A stretch of 64,000 nt of DNA, from NCBI RefSeq assembly GCF_900105475.1, contig NZ_LT629777.1:1922001-1986000 (forward strand), in the 5' to 3' direction. A model generated the notes under the pieces. That model saw only the letters and a list, made by a program, of their open reading frames with translations. It ran no database searches and was not told the DNA's origin. Shown piece by piece: positions 47,967 to 59,094 of the stretch (positions are counted from its first letter, which is position 1; every line of letters begins with the position of its first letter). Position numbers and translations under genes: made by a program. The stretch is from Pseudomonas asplenii. Its GTDB lineage: Bacteria; Pseudomonadota; Gammaproteobacteria; Pseudomonadales; Pseudomonadaceae.

Positions 47967-47979
47967 TTGTGTAGGTTCG

Positions 47980-49107
47980 TTACCGCTGGGCTGGCGTTAT
48001 CGGCTGCTGCTTCACCCGTTCGGCTGCCAGTTGCGCCGCTGCCGCCAGGTCCATCAGGCCGCGTCCGTAGGCTTCGCCCTTGGCGTACAGTCCGCTGTGG
48101 TTGGCGCTATCGAGCAGCACCTCGCGCAGTTGCTGGGGTGTGAGTTCGGGAAAACGGCTCTGCAGGGCCGCGAGCGCACCACTGACCAGCGCCACGGCAG
48201 GCGAAGTCCCGGCTGTTTGCGTATAGCCGCCCTTGGCGCTGGTGGTGAGCAAGCCTCGGTCGACGCCACCATCCCCGCCCGGGACCGCGATGCACCAGCG
48301 TTCGGCCACGCCGCAGTAGTTGGACTTCTGGTTGATGGCGGTGCCGTCATTCTTCAGCGCCACCACCGCGATCCAGCCTTTCTCCAGTTCCGGCAAGGCC
48401 AGGGGCAGACCCGGTTCGGCCAAGGGTTCGCGGCGTAGCTCATTGCCCGTGGGGAAAACGAACACCGCACCGTCAGCCACCAACTGGCGAGCGACCGGCA
48501 AGGAATCGCCCATCACTTGTTTGTAACGTGCCTCAGTGATTTCGGTGGCGGGAATATCGTTGGCCCAGGAGTTACTGAGGATCCGCGCTCCGGCGGCGAA
48601 GCTGTCTTTCCAGGCGCGGGCGATCTGCTCGTCGAAAAAGAACGGTTCGTTGTTGTCGCCAATGCGCATGACGATCAGCCTGGCGTCGAATGCGATACCG
48701 TGCATGCCCTGGCCGTCGCGGTTGGCGGCGACAATCCCGGCCATCTGGGTGCCATGGCCGTGGGGATCGATCAGGCCGGGGACGTTGCGTACATAATCGT
48801 GGCCGGGGGTGGCGAGACGGTCCTTGAATTCTGGCAGGTCGCTGTTGAGGCCAGAGTCGATGATCGCCACGCTGACACCTTTGCCGGTGCCTCCCAGGGC
48901 ATAAAGGGCCGACGCCTTGACCAGCGCCAGTGCGCGTTGGGCGTTGTATTCCGGGGTTTCAAAGCGCTTGGCGGGCGCCTCTGTCCCGGCCGTAGCCGGC
49001 TTGTGCAGGCCCGAATCCAGGCCCGACAGGCAGCCGCTCAGTAACAGAGGCGCCAGCAACAGGCCGTAACGGGGTAGTGATGAGAAAGGGCGCGGTGCAG
49101 TGTCCAT
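47980..49107 (-). CDS. S8 family serine peptidase (subtilase) lipoprotein
   Basis: A 375-residue protein. The lipobox LLLSGC places lipidation at Cys26, so it is membrane-anchored. Catalytic triad: Asp84 (IIDSGLN), His118 (PHGHGTQMAG), Ser302 (GTSPAVALVSG); oxyanion Asn222 in PTGN. It lacks a C-terminal autotransporter barrel. AGGAG precedes ATG 49107, so the longer frame to 49266 is not used. Substrate unknown; the adjacent secreted DUF2135 protein is convergent, not cotranscribed. Confidence 0.9.
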   Translation of the reverse strand: MDTAPRPFSSLPRYGLLLAPLLLSGCLSGLDSGLHKPATAGTEAPAKRFETPEYNAQRALALVKASALYALGGTGKGVSVAIIDSGLNSDLPEFKDRLATPGHDYVRNVPGLIDPHGHGTQMAGIVAANRDGQGMHGIAFDARLIVMRIGDNNEPFFFDEQIARAWKDSFAAGARILSNSWANDIPATEITEARYKQVMGDSLPVARQLVADGAVFVFPTGNELRREPLAEPGLPLALPELEKGWIAVVALKNDGTAINQKSNYCGVAERWCIAVPGGDGGVDRGLLTTSAKGGYTQTAGTSPAVALVSGALAALQSRFPELTPQQLREVLLDSANHSGLYAKGEAYGRGLMDLAAAAQLAAERVKQQPITPAQR

Positions 49108-49387
49108 GTAAAGCTCCTGTGCAAACGAAAGTCGTTGAACTGCCCATTTCAACGACGCAGTGATCGGCAATCGGGTATCAGTCTTCAAGGTTGCTTCGAT
49201 GTAATCGGTATTTTCACCGCAGCGCATCCGTGGATTTGTATCCGGGTGTTGGTCGCTATCGCGCAACCACGGCCTGCTTTGCGCTAGTCTGGCGCGTTGT
49301 AGCGCTTTGTAATGCTTGCCTCGGACCTTTTCTCGCCTGACCGCCTAGGGTTTGTTTTATCCATGGCGGTCAACGGAGTGACAGCTT

Positions 49388-51336
<1,949 letters not shown>

Positions 51337-51340
<4 letters not shown>

Positions 51341-51839
51341 GCCTTGTGGATGTCTGCGTCTTGCTGTTCGGCAGCCGGTCGGTCGCTGAGCACGGCGTAC
51401 TCGTCCTTCTCCAAGGTAAAGCCCGCGACTTCACGCATGCCCAGGCGCTCATGGGCGCGCAGCGAGGCGGTATTGTCCCTGCGGATAAAAAGAATCGCTT
51501 CACGGCCAGGGTAATGCTGCTGGAGTTGCGCATAGAGCCGAGGCAGCAGGCCCTGGCCTCTTTCCGTGCTGGCGATGCAGGCGTACCCGGCCATGCGCGC
51601 AGCATGGCCTGGATCGATGCCGGGGCGGGATGCATGTCCTTTGCCGCGCTGAACAGCACGCCAACGACCCTGTCATAACGGGAAGCGACCACTACGGGCG
51701 AGGAACCAAGGGCCATCTGCCTGACCTTGTCGAGCGGGAATTCCCCGGTCAGAGATCCGCCCCGGGAGGGCGAGTTGGCCTGGAGCAGTAGGGCGATGCC
51801 CTCGATGTCTGCGGCGGTAGCCAGGTTGATCCTGTACAT
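51337..51839 (-). pseudogene. GNAT-family N-acetyltransferase, frameshifted
   Basis: The N-terminal half is in one frame (MYRINLATAADIEGIALLLQ ... VVGVLFSAAKD) and the C-terminal half in another (GYACIASTERGQGLLPRLYAQL with the acetyl-CoA loop RGQGL, through ASLRAHERLGMREVAGF). The break lies near 51590–51610, just before the acetyl-CoA-binding motif. Comparison with typical GNATs suggests a few residues are also missing there, so a small deletion is likelier than a single sequencing slip. AGGAGACTACTC precedes the ATG at 51839. Confidence 0.8.
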
Positions 51840-51941
51840 GAGTAGTCTCCTGAGGGGAGGTGAGCCTACTGCACGGATGGCGCCCGGACTTTCATATTGC
51901 GCCTGGATTATAGACCTTTTGCAGGCATGGTCATGTCGTAG

Positions 51942-52700
51942 TCAGTTTCCAGGTTGAGCTGGCGTCAGGTTCTGGCCCACGGCCAACCCCGCGCGGATGG
52001 CTGCCAGGGCGGCCTGGTAGTAGGCTTTGCCTTCGGCCGATTCGGCGAAGGTCGAGAACTCTTCCAGCTCCGGATCGGACAGGTCGCGATAGACATACAG
52101 CAGGGTGTTGTCCAGATCGTTGCCGATCTGCTGCATCAGCCGCTCGCGCTGGCCGTTGAGCAGTCCTTGTGCCGAGCCGGCTCCCAGCAAGCCGGGAATC
52201 ATCGAGCTGAGACTGTCGGCGGCGACACCGGCAATGGCGAGGCTGACTTCGGCCCCGGCTTCACGGGCCGGCAGCGCATTGGCCAGGTGATTGATCAGCA
52301 GCCGGCGGGTCGCGCTGGCTTCGATATGCGGCAGACCCTGGGCGTTTTTGGCCAACTGGTCGCGGCGGGTGGCGAGCAATTCGGCGGCGATGATCTTGCG
52401 GCCCAAAGGCGACTGGAAAAATTTCAGGGCAGGTGCCGGGTTGGCCAGGTTCTGGCGCAACTGGGCCTCGGCCCGCTGGTCCATGGCCTGGGGCGCAAAG
52501 CGCTGGTTACTGTTGTCGACCAGGGCCTGGTAGACCGCCGGTGGCAAGCTGTTGCGGTACTTTTGCTGGGCAGCGCCCAGAGCATCGCTGAAATGCGCGC
52601 GCTGCTCTGGCCAACCGGCGACCTTGTATAACTGGTCGTGGCTGTCTGCCCAGGCGGGCAAGGTGCAGAACATCAGTAGCGAAAAAAGCAAACGGCGCAT
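51942..52700 (-). CDS. exported protein of unknown function (DUF2059-like)
   Basis: A 252-residue, mostly helical protein with signal peptide (MRRLLFSLLMFCTLPAWADS). The C-terminal half (LSDPELEEFSTFAESAEGKAYYQAALAAI) resembles DUF2059, which is common in periplasmic proteins, but an N-terminal copy is degenerate. AGGAGT lies upstream of the start at 52700. No neighbours give a clue to function. Confidence 0.75.
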   Translation of the reverse strand: MRRLLFSLLMFCTLPAWADSHDQLYKVAGWPEQRAHFSDALGAAQQKYRNSLPPAVYQALVDNSNQRFAPQAMDQRAEAQLRQNLANPAPALKFFQSPLGRKIIAAELLATRRDQLAKNAQGLPHIEASATRRLLINHLANALPAREAGAEVSLAIAGVAADSLSSMIPGLLGAGSAQGLLNGQRERLMQQIGNDLDNTLLYVYRDLSDPELEEFSTFAESAEGKAYYQAALAAIRAGLAVGQNLTPAQPGN

Positions 52701-52799
52701 AGGGACTCCTGTCTACAGCCGACTATTCTCCCGACGAGCGCCGTACTTGTCGAGAATTCGTATTGTCATGTCTGGCGGCTCTGTCAGGTTCCTGGGGGT

Positions 52800-53441
52800 A
52801 TGGATACTATGCACGCCATGCAAATACCTTCTGATCATCCGTTGCTGTTATCTATCGTCGACGATCTGGCCGAGCGTGGCTGGTCGCAACAGGATTTTTT
52901 CCTGCCCGCTGATTTGACCCTACAATTGGCCGCCGAGTGCCGTAAACGTGCGACTGACGGCGAGCTGGCACCGGCCGGCGTCGGTCGGGGCACGGCGCAG
53001 CAGGTGCGCGAGGGCGTGCGGGGCGACCATATCCAGTGGCTCGAACCGGGCCAGGCCGTGCCCTGCGACCAGTATCTGGAGCTGATGGACAGCTTGCGCC
53101 AGGCGCTGAACCGCGGTTTGTTCCTGGGGCTTGAGGACTTCGAGTGCCATTTCGCGCTGTACCCGGCCGGGGCGTTCTACCGCAAGCACCTGGATCGCTT
53201 TCGCGACGATGACCGGCGTTCGGTCTCGGCGGTGCTCTATCTCAATGACGACTGGCAGCCGCAAGAGCGTGGCCAGTTGCGGATGTACCTGGCCGATGAC
53301 ATCGAGCGTGATGTGCTGCCGATCGGCGGTTGCCTGGTGATATTTCTTTCTGGCGACATTCCTCATGAAGTCCTGCCGGCGACTCGCGAGCGCCTGTCGT
53401 TGACCGGCTGGTTCCGCCGTCGCGGCGACGAGCCGTTCTGA
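52800..53441 (+). CDS. 2-oxoglutarate/Fe(II) oxygenase, prolyl-4-hydroxylase type
   Basis: A 213-residue double-stranded beta-helix oxygenase. Fe-binding His130-x-Asp132 (YRKHLDRF) and His189 (PHEVLP), with Arg198 (RERLSLTGWF) for 2-oxoglutarate. It resembles the Pseudomonas prolyl hydroxylase PPHD (PA0310), which hydroxylates a proline of EF-Tu, as I remember it. The start may be 52800, 52809 or 52818; none has a strong ribosome site. The stop overlaps the next gene (TGATG). Confidence 0.85.
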   Translation: MDTMHAMQIPSDHPLLLSIVDDLAERGWSQQDFFLPADLTLQLAAECRKRATDGELAPAGVGRGTAQQVREGVRGDHIQWLEPGQAVPCDQYLELMDSLRQALNRGLFLGLEDFECHFALYPAGAFYRKHLDRFRDDDRRSVSAVLYLNDDWQPQERGQLRMYLADDIERDVLPIGGCLVIFLSGDIPHEVLPATRERLSLTGWFRRRGDEPF

Positions 53442-53935
53442 TGACGAGCAAGGTTCTGGTCAGCCGGTGTCTGCTCGGGCATCGGGTGCGCTACGACGGT
53501 GGTGCCAGCGGCCCTTATCAGCAACTGGCCACCTGGCAGGCCGAAGGCCGGGTGGTGGCGCTGTGTCCGGAAGTTGCCGGCGGCCTGCCGACTCCACGGG
53601 CAGCGGCGGAGATTCCCGGCGGGCAGGGTGAGCAGGTACTGGAGGGGATTGTCCCGGTCGTGACCGATGATGGCGAGGATGTCAGCCAGGCGTTCATTGA
53701 CGGGGCCCACCAGGCGCTCGAACTGGTGCAGCGCCACGACATACGGATCGCCGTCCTCAAGGCCAACAGTCCGTCCTGCGGCAATCTGCTGACCTACGAT
53801 GGCAGCTTCAGCGGCGTTAAGGTTGCTGGCGAGGGTGTAACGACGGCACTGCTCAGGCGGGCCGGCGTCCAGGTGTTCAGCGAGCTGGAACTACCTGAGG
53901 CTGTCGTTGCCCTGGCGCTGCTGGACGCCTCCTGA
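53441..53935 (+). CDS. DUF523 family protein (TudS-like thiouracil desulfurase family)
   Basis: A 164-residue protein of DUF523. The three conserved cysteines are present: Cys10 (SRCLLG), Cys42 (ALCPEV) and Cys113 (SPSCG). In TudS, a characterised member, they bind a [4Fe-4S] cluster that removes sulfur from thiouracil. The gene is coupled by a 1-nt TGATG overlap to the oxygenase upstream. It converges with the solute-binding protein gene. Confidence 0.85.
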   Translation: MTSKVLVSRCLLGHRVRYDGGASGPYQQLATWQAEGRVVALCPEVAGGLPTPRAAAEIPGGQGEQVLEGIVPVVTDDGEDVSQAFIDGAHQALELVQRHDIRIAVLKANSPSCGNLLTYDGSFSGVKVAGEGVTTALLRRAGVQVFSELELPEAVVALALLDAS

Positions 53936-53936
53936 G

Positions 53937-54710
53937 TCAAGGCTTCGGCGGCTCGCTTGCGTCCATGCCGAACCATTTTTCCGACAATGCCATCAGCCGC
54001 CCATCGGCCTTGATCCGCTGCAGGGCGAGGTTGATGCTGGCTTCAAACGCCGGATTGCCTTTCTGGAACGGGATGGCCAGGGTCACGGTCGGCCCCACGG
54101 GCGCGCCTTCCTTGATCGGCAGGTTGCTGTCGCGGATGGCGAAGGGAATCAGCAGGCGGTCGCTGATGGCCGCGTCGATCTGCTTGTCGGCCACATCCTT
54201 GAGCGGTTGTTGTGCATTCGGATAACTGCGCAGGTCGACGCCTTCGACCGTACGGGGCTGGTCGACGAACTGGCTGCCCTGGGCTACACCTAAGGCGCCA
54301 CCTTTCAAGGATTCGAGTGTACTGAGCGGTCGCTGTTCTTCCTTGCGCACGATCAGTTGGGCGCTGGTGTAGCTATACGGTTCGCTGAAATCGAAACGTT
54401 CCTTGAGTTCCGGGGTCATTGCTATGTGATTGATGGCAACGTCGTACTTGCCGCTCTCGACGCCCAGCAGGATGTCGGCAGAGTCGGTGGTGATGAACGA
54501 CGGATTGACCTCCAGTTCCCGGGCCAGCAGTTCGCCCAGCTCGACCTCGAAGCCGGTCAGGCGTTCGCCATCCTTGAAGCCGAAAGGGCGCATGTCACCT
54601 TCAAGGGCGATGCGCAGTTCGCCCCGGTCGTTGACGTCATCGATCAGTTCGGCCTGTGCGAAAGGGCTTGCAAGGGGCAGTAACAGCAACAGGCCAGGCA
54701 AGAAACGCAT
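53937..54710 (-). CDS. amino-acid-type periplasmic solute-binding protein
   Basis: A 257-residue SBP_bac_3 family protein with signal peptide (MRFLPGLLLLLPLASPFAQAEL). GELRIALEGDMRPFGFKDGERLTGFEVELGELLA and DVAINHIAMTPELKERFDFSEPY are family signatures. AGGAGTGACC precedes ATG 54710. No permease or ATPase gene is adjacent, so it is an orphan binding protein; the ligand is unknown. Confidence 0.9.
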   Translation of the reverse strand: MRFLPGLLLLLPLASPFAQAELIDDVNDRGELRIALEGDMRPFGFKDGERLTGFEVELGELLARELEVNPSFITTDSADILLGVESGKYDVAINHIAMTPELKERFDFSEPYSYTSAQLIVRKEEQRPLSTLESLKGGALGVAQGSQFVDQPRTVEGVDLRSYPNAQQPLKDVADKQIDAAISDRLLIPFAIRDSNLPIKEGAPVGPTVTLAIPFQKGNPAFEASINLALQRIKADGRLMALSEKWFGMDASEPPKP

Positions 54711-54849
54711 GGTCACTCCTAGGATGAAATCGAGCGGGCGGTGCGCCACGGCAGCTCGCTTTGCTTTATGTTGATGGGCAAGTTTGGACAACGATTTGTC
54801 TCGAAGTTGTCATGACGGCCCAAATTTTGTGGAAAAACCGGAGAAGTTA

Positions 54850-55290
54850 ATGAAAACCTTAGTGTCTCGCGTTGCTTTAGCCACTGTCTTGTTGAGTTCC
54901 AGTCTGCTCGCCGTCGCGGCGGACGGCATTCCGCGCACGCCAGCGCCCAAGGGCGCCGAGGTCGAGATCCTGTCGCCGAAGGATGGTGCCACGGTCGACA
55001 AGACCTTCACCGTCAAGTTTGGCATGAAGGGCCTGGAGCTCAAGCCGGCCGGTGACGCCACCCCGAACTCTGGCCATCATCACCTGCTGGTCGACCAGAA
55101 GGAACTGCCAGACCCGAGCCTGCCGATTCCGGCAACTGAACAGGTGATCCACTACGGCAAGGCCCAGACCGAAACCCAGCTGACCCTGGCTCCGGGCAAG
55201 CACACCCTGCAGTTGGTGGCGGGTGACAAGATTCATATGCAGTTCGAGCCGACGGTGGCCTCGAAGGTCATTACCGTCAATGTGAAGTAA
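54850..55290 (+). CDS. DUF4399 domain-containing exported protein
   Basis: A 146-residue periplasmic protein, signal peptide LATVLLSSSLLAVAADG. The DUF4399 domain is seen as VEILSPKDGATVDKTFTVKFGMKGL with the NSGHHHLLVD motif; the histidine cluster could bind metal. GGAG lies 7 nt before ATG 54850. Function unknown. It ends at a strong bidirectional terminator shared with serA. Confidence 0.85.
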   Translation: MKTLVSRVALATVLLSSSLLAVAADGIPRTPAPKGAEVEILSPKDGATVDKTFTVKFGMKGLELKPAGDATPNSGHHHLLVDQKELPDPSLPIPATEQVIHYGKAQTETQLTLAPGKHTLQLVAGDKIHMQFEPTVASKVITVNVK

Positions 55291-55312
55291 GCCGTAGCCG
55301 AAATAGCGGGCA

Positions 55313-55346
55313 CAAAAAAGGGAGGCCTGTGAGGGCCTCCCTTTTT
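55313..55346. terminator. bidirectional Rho-independent terminator
   Basis: GGGAGGCC (55320–55327) pairs with GGCCTCCC (55334–55341), flanked by an A-tract and T-tract, between the convergent DUF4399 and serA genes. Confidence 0.93.
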
Positions 55347-55363
55347 CGTTCAGCGCGGGTGGC

Positions 55364-56593
55364 TTAGAACAGCACGCGGCAACGGATGGTACCGTTGATG
55401 TGCTGCAGCTTCTCTTGCGCCAGGTCCGAGTACTCGGCGTCGACGTCGATCACCACGTAGCCGACCTTCTCGTTGGTCTGCAGGAACTGACCGGAAATGT
55501 TGATACCATTTTCCGCGAAGACCTTGTTGATCTCGCTCAGCACGCCCGGGATGTTCTCGTGGATGTGCAGCAGACGGTGTTTGCCAGGGTGAGCCGGCAG
55601 GGCTACTTCCGGGAAGTTCACGGACGATACCGAGGTACCGTTGTCGCTGTACTTGACCAGCTTCTCTGCCACTTCCAGGCCGATGTTGGCCTGGGCTTCG
55701 GCGGTGGAGCCGCCGATGTGCGGAGTCAGGATCACGTTGTCCAGGCCGCGCAGCGGGCTTTCGAAGATGTCGTCGTTGGAGCGTGGCTCCACCGGGAACA
55801 CGTCGATGGCCGCGCCGATCAGGTGCTGATCCTTGATCGCGTCCGCCAGGGCGTCCAGTTCGACCACGGTGCCGCGGGCGGCGTTGATCAGGATGCCGCC
55901 CTTCTTGATAGCGCGGATTTCCTTCTCACCGATCATCCACTGGGTTTCGGCGGTTTCCGGAACGTGCAGGGTGACGATGTCGGACATGCCCAGCAGATCG
56001 TGCAGGCTCGAGACCTGGGTGGCGTTACCCAGTGGCAGCTTGGTCAGGGTGTCGTAGAAGAACACCTGCATGCCCAGGCCCTCGGCCAGGACCGACAGCT
56101 GTGTACCGATCGAGCCGTAGCCGATGATCCCCAGTTTCTTGCCGCGGATCTCGAAGGAGTTGGCCGCGCTCTTGATCCAGCCACCGCGGTGGCAGGAAGC
56201 GTTTTTCTCGGGAATACCGCGCAGCAGCAGGATCGCCTCGGCCAGCACCAGTTCGGCAACCGAACGGGTGTTGGAGTAGGGGGCGTTGAACACGGCGATA
56301 CCGCGCTCACGCGCTGCGTCGAGGTTGACCTGGTTGGTGCCGATACAGAAGCAGCCCACGGCGACGAGTTTCTTCGCGTGATCGAAGATTTCCTCGGTCA
56401 GTTGGGTGCGCGAGCGGATGCCGATGAAGTGGGCATCGGCGATCTTTTCCTTCAGTTCGGCGTCCGGCAGGGACTTGGTGTGGTACTCGATGTTGACGTA
56501 CCCGGCGGCCTTGAGGACGTCGACTGCGGATTGGTGGACGCCTTCGAGGAGAAGGAACTTGATCTTGCTCTTATCGAGAGAAGTCTTGCTCAT
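55364..56593 (-). CDS. serA: D-3-phosphoglycerate dehydrogenase SerA
   Basis: A 409-residue NAD-dependent enzyme opening serine synthesis. NAD motif LGIIGYGSIGTQLSVLAEGLGM, catalytic Arg, Glu and His regions (INAARGTVVE; TPHIGGSTAEAQ), and a C-terminal ACT domain (HIHENIPGVLSEINKVF) for serine feedback. E. coli-type length. It also reduces 2-oxoglutarate to D-2-hydroxyglutarate, which explains the divergent neighbour. Confidence 0.97.
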   Translation of the reverse strand: MSKTSLDKSKIKFLLLEGVHQSAVDVLKAAGYVNIEYHTKSLPDAELKEKIADAHFIGIRSRTQLTEEIFDHAKKLVAVGCFCIGTNQVNLDAARERGIAVFNAPYSNTRSVAELVLAEAILLLRGIPEKNASCHRGGWIKSAANSFEIRGKKLGIIGYGSIGTQLSVLAEGLGMQVFFYDTLTKLPLGNATQVSSLHDLLGMSDIVTLHVPETAETQWMIGEKEIRAIKKGGILINAARGTVVELDALADAIKDQHLIGAAIDVFPVEPRSNDDIFESPLRGLDNVILTPHIGGSTAEAQANIGLEVAEKLVKYSDNGTSVSSVNFPEVALPAHPGKHRLLHIHENIPGVLSEINKVFAENGINISGQFLQTNEKVGYVVIDVDAEYSDLAQEKLQHINGTIRCRVLF

Positions 56594-56795
56594 CTGCGTA
56601 AACCTGTGTCCCGGAGAAAAATGGCAGGAAAATGGACAGCTTGAGCTGACCTCGCGGCGTGTTCGCCGGTTCCGCAGATCGGCCTCATAGCACGCTTCTG
56701 CGGGGGGCGTATGCTAGCATATGCGACCCGCAAACACTCATTCTGCGACGTGAAGCGTTCTCAGGGTGACCATGAAATGTTTGAGAGTTCTATCG

Positions 56796-58190
56796 ATGAC
56801 CCATGCCGTCCTGATTGATGAACTGAAAACCCTGGTTGACGCTGGCAAGGTCCTGACCGACGCCGACTCCCTGAATACCTACGGGAAGGACTGGACCAAG
56901 CATTTCGCCCCTGCGCCCACGGCCATCGTGTTTCCCAAGACCATCGAACAGGTCCAGGCCATCGTGCGTTGGGCCAATCGGCATCGCGTTGCGCTGGTGC
57001 CCTCGGGTGGGCGTACCGGCCTGTCTGCGGCGGCCGTGGCGGCCAACGGCGAAGTGGTGGTGTCGTTCGATTACATGAACCAGATTCTCGACATCAACCT
57101 CACCGACCGTACCGCGGTGTGCCAGCCGGGCGTGGTCACCGAGCAGTTGCAGAGCCGCGCCGAAGAACAGGGCCTGTACTATCCGGTGGATTTCGCTTCG
57201 GCGGGCTCCAGCCAGATTGGCGGCAATATCGGCACCAATGCCGGCGGGATCAAGGTGATTCGCTACGGCATGACGCGCAACTGGGTGGCCGGCCTCAAGG
57301 TCGTCACCGGCAAGGGCGACGTGCTGGAGCTGAACAAGGACCTGATCAAGAACGCCACCGGTTATGACCTGCGCCAACTGTTCATCGGCGCCGAGGGTAC
57401 CCTGGGCTTCGTGGTCGAGGCCACCATGCGCCTGGACCGTGCACCGAAGAACCTGACCTGCATGGTCCTCGGTACCCCGGACTTCGACTCGATCATGCCG
57501 GTACTGCACGCGTTTCAGGGCAAACTGGACCTGACCGCGTTCGAATTTTTCTCCGACAAGGCCCTGGCCAAGATCCTCGGACGTGGCGACGTGCCAGCGC
57601 CATTCGAAACCGAGTGCCCGTTCTACGCGCTGCTGGAGTTCGAGGCGACCACCGAAGAGGTGGCCAATCTGGCCCTGGAAACCTTCGAACATTGCGTCGA
57701 GCAGGGTTGGGTGCTCGATGGCGTGATGAGCCAGAGCGAAACCCAGTTGCAGAACCTGTGGAAGCTGCGCGAGTACATCTCCGAAACCATCTCCCACTGG
57801 ACCCCGTACAAGAACGACATCTCGGTCACCGTGTCGAAAGTTCCGGCGTTTCTCAAGGAAATCGACACGATCGTCCGCGAACACTACCCGGATTTCGAAG
57901 TCGTCTGGTACGGTCACATCGGCGATGGCAACCTGCACCTGAACATCCTCAAGCCGGAAAACCTGAGCAAGGACGAGTTCTTCGCCACGTGTGCCAAGGT
58001 CAACAAGTGGGTGTTCGAGATCGTCGAGAAGTACAACGGCTCGATTTCCGCCGAACACGGCGTGGGCATGACCAAGCGTGACTATCTGGGCTACAGCCGT
58101 TCGCTGGCCGAAATCGAATACATGAAGGCGATCAAGGCGGTGTTCGATCCGAATGGAATCATGAACCCGGGCAAGATATTCGCGGTTTGA
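56796..58190 (+). CDS. FAD-linked D-2-hydroxyglutarate dehydrogenase
   Basis: A 464-residue protein of the GlcD/D2HGDH family. FAD-binding PCMH domain with VPSGGRTGLSAAAV and GGNIGTNAGGIKVIRYG; C-terminal substrate domain with WYGHIGDGNLHLN and SAEHGVG (metal His). It re-oxidises D-2-hydroxyglutarate made by SerA, passing electrons to the ETF/quinone pool by family precedent in pseudomonads. ATG 56796 (N terminus MTHAVLIDELKTLV) is preferred to the GTG at 56766. Confidence 0.88.
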   Translation: MTHAVLIDELKTLVDAGKVLTDADSLNTYGKDWTKHFAPAPTAIVFPKTIEQVQAIVRWANRHRVALVPSGGRTGLSAAAVAANGEVVVSFDYMNQILDINLTDRTAVCQPGVVTEQLQSRAEEQGLYYPVDFASAGSSQIGGNIGTNAGGIKVIRYGMTRNWVAGLKVVTGKGDVLELNKDLIKNATGYDLRQLFIGAEGTLGFVVEATMRLDRAPKNLTCMVLGTPDFDSIMPVLHAFQGKLDLTAFEFFSDKALAKILGRGDVPAPFETECPFYALLEFEATTEEVANLALETFEHCVEQGWVLDGVMSQSETQLQNLWKLREYISETISHWTPYKNDISVTVSKVPAFLKEIDTIVREHYPDFEVVWYGHIGDGNLHLNILKPENLSKDEFFATCAKVNKWVFEIVEKYNGSISAEHGVGMTKRDYLGYSRSLAEIEYMKAIKAVFDPNGIMNPGKIFAV

Positions 58191-58231
58191 ACCCCGCGTC
58201 ACGATGATTAAGACCGAACAGGAGTTGCTCA

Positions 58232-58897
58232 ATGAGTTATCAGCACCAGTATGTCGACGGTACCCGCATTCACTTTCCCCTGGGCAAGGTGGTCTGCATC
58301 GGTCGTAACTACGCCGAACACGCCAAGGAGCTGGACAATCCGGTGCCGACCGAGCCGCTGCTGTTCATCAAGCCCGGCAGTTGTGTCGTGCCGCTCGAGG
58401 GTGGCTTCAGCATTCCGGTCGATCGCGGCTCGGTGCATTACGAGGCGGAAATTGCCGTATTGATTGGCAAGCCGTTGTCGACCAAACCGAGCAAGGAAGA
58501 AGTGCTCGATGCGATTTCCGGTTTCGCCCCGGCGCTGGACCTGACCCTGCGCGACAAGCAGGCAGAGTTGAAGGCCAAGGGCCTGCCGTGGGAAATCGCC
58601 AAGTCGTTCGACGGTGCGGCAGTGATCGCTCCGTTCGTGGTCGGTAGCACCTTTTCCGACCTGACCAGCATCGGCATCCGCCTGACCATCAATGGCCAGG
58701 TGCGCCAGGACGGCATCAGCAGCGACATGCTCAACCCCATCGTACCGATGATCCAGTACATGGCCGCGTGTTTTTCGTTGCAGGCCGGCGATGTGATCCT
58801 GACCGGCACGCCGGTTGGCGTCGGCCCGTTGAATGTCGGTGACGAGCTGGTACTGGAGTTGCCGGGCGCCAGCAGCTTCAACAGCAGCGTGCGCTGA
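58232..58897 (+). CDS. fumarylacetoacetate hydrolase family protein (YcgM-like)
   Basis: A 221-residue FAH-fold protein. VVCIGRNYAEHAKEL, HYEAEIAVLIGKPL (metal Glu) and TGTPVGVGPL are family motifs. Members include acylpyruvases and oxaloacetate decarboxylase; the exact substrate is not fixed by sequence. AGGAG is 7 nt upstream of the ATG. It lies 41 bp after the D2HGDH gene and is likely cotranscribed. Confidence 0.9.
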   Translation: MSYQHQYVDGTRIHFPLGKVVCIGRNYAEHAKELDNPVPTEPLLFIKPGSCVVPLEGGFSIPVDRGSVHYEAEIAVLIGKPLSTKPSKEEVLDAISGFAPALDLTLRDKQAELKAKGLPWEIAKSFDGAAVIAPFVVGSTFSDLTSIGIRLTINGQVRQDGISSDMLNPIVPMIQYMAACFSLQAGDVILTGTPVGVGPLNVGDELVLELPGASSFNSSVR

Positions 58898-58910
58898 GTC
58901 GTGCGTTGAT

Positions 58911-58941
58911 CGCTCCCACGTGTCACGTGGGAGCGTTTTTT
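58911..58941 (+). terminator. Rho-independent terminator
   Basis: CGCTCCCACGTG and CACGTGGGAGCG are perfect complements around a single central base, followed by a run of six T. It ends the D2HGDH–FAH transcript. Confidence 0.93.
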
Positions 58942-59094
58942 CGGGCGTTCGCCGCCCACTTTGGCTTGTGATCAGGCCACTTTCCCGCTTTTTGCCATTT
59001 TTTTCACATACGCTCTGGATAATTTCCCGGCTGGCCTTCTGGCTTGTCTACAGTGTCTTTTCCGAACGCCACGAAACCAGGAAAGTATCCTTAC

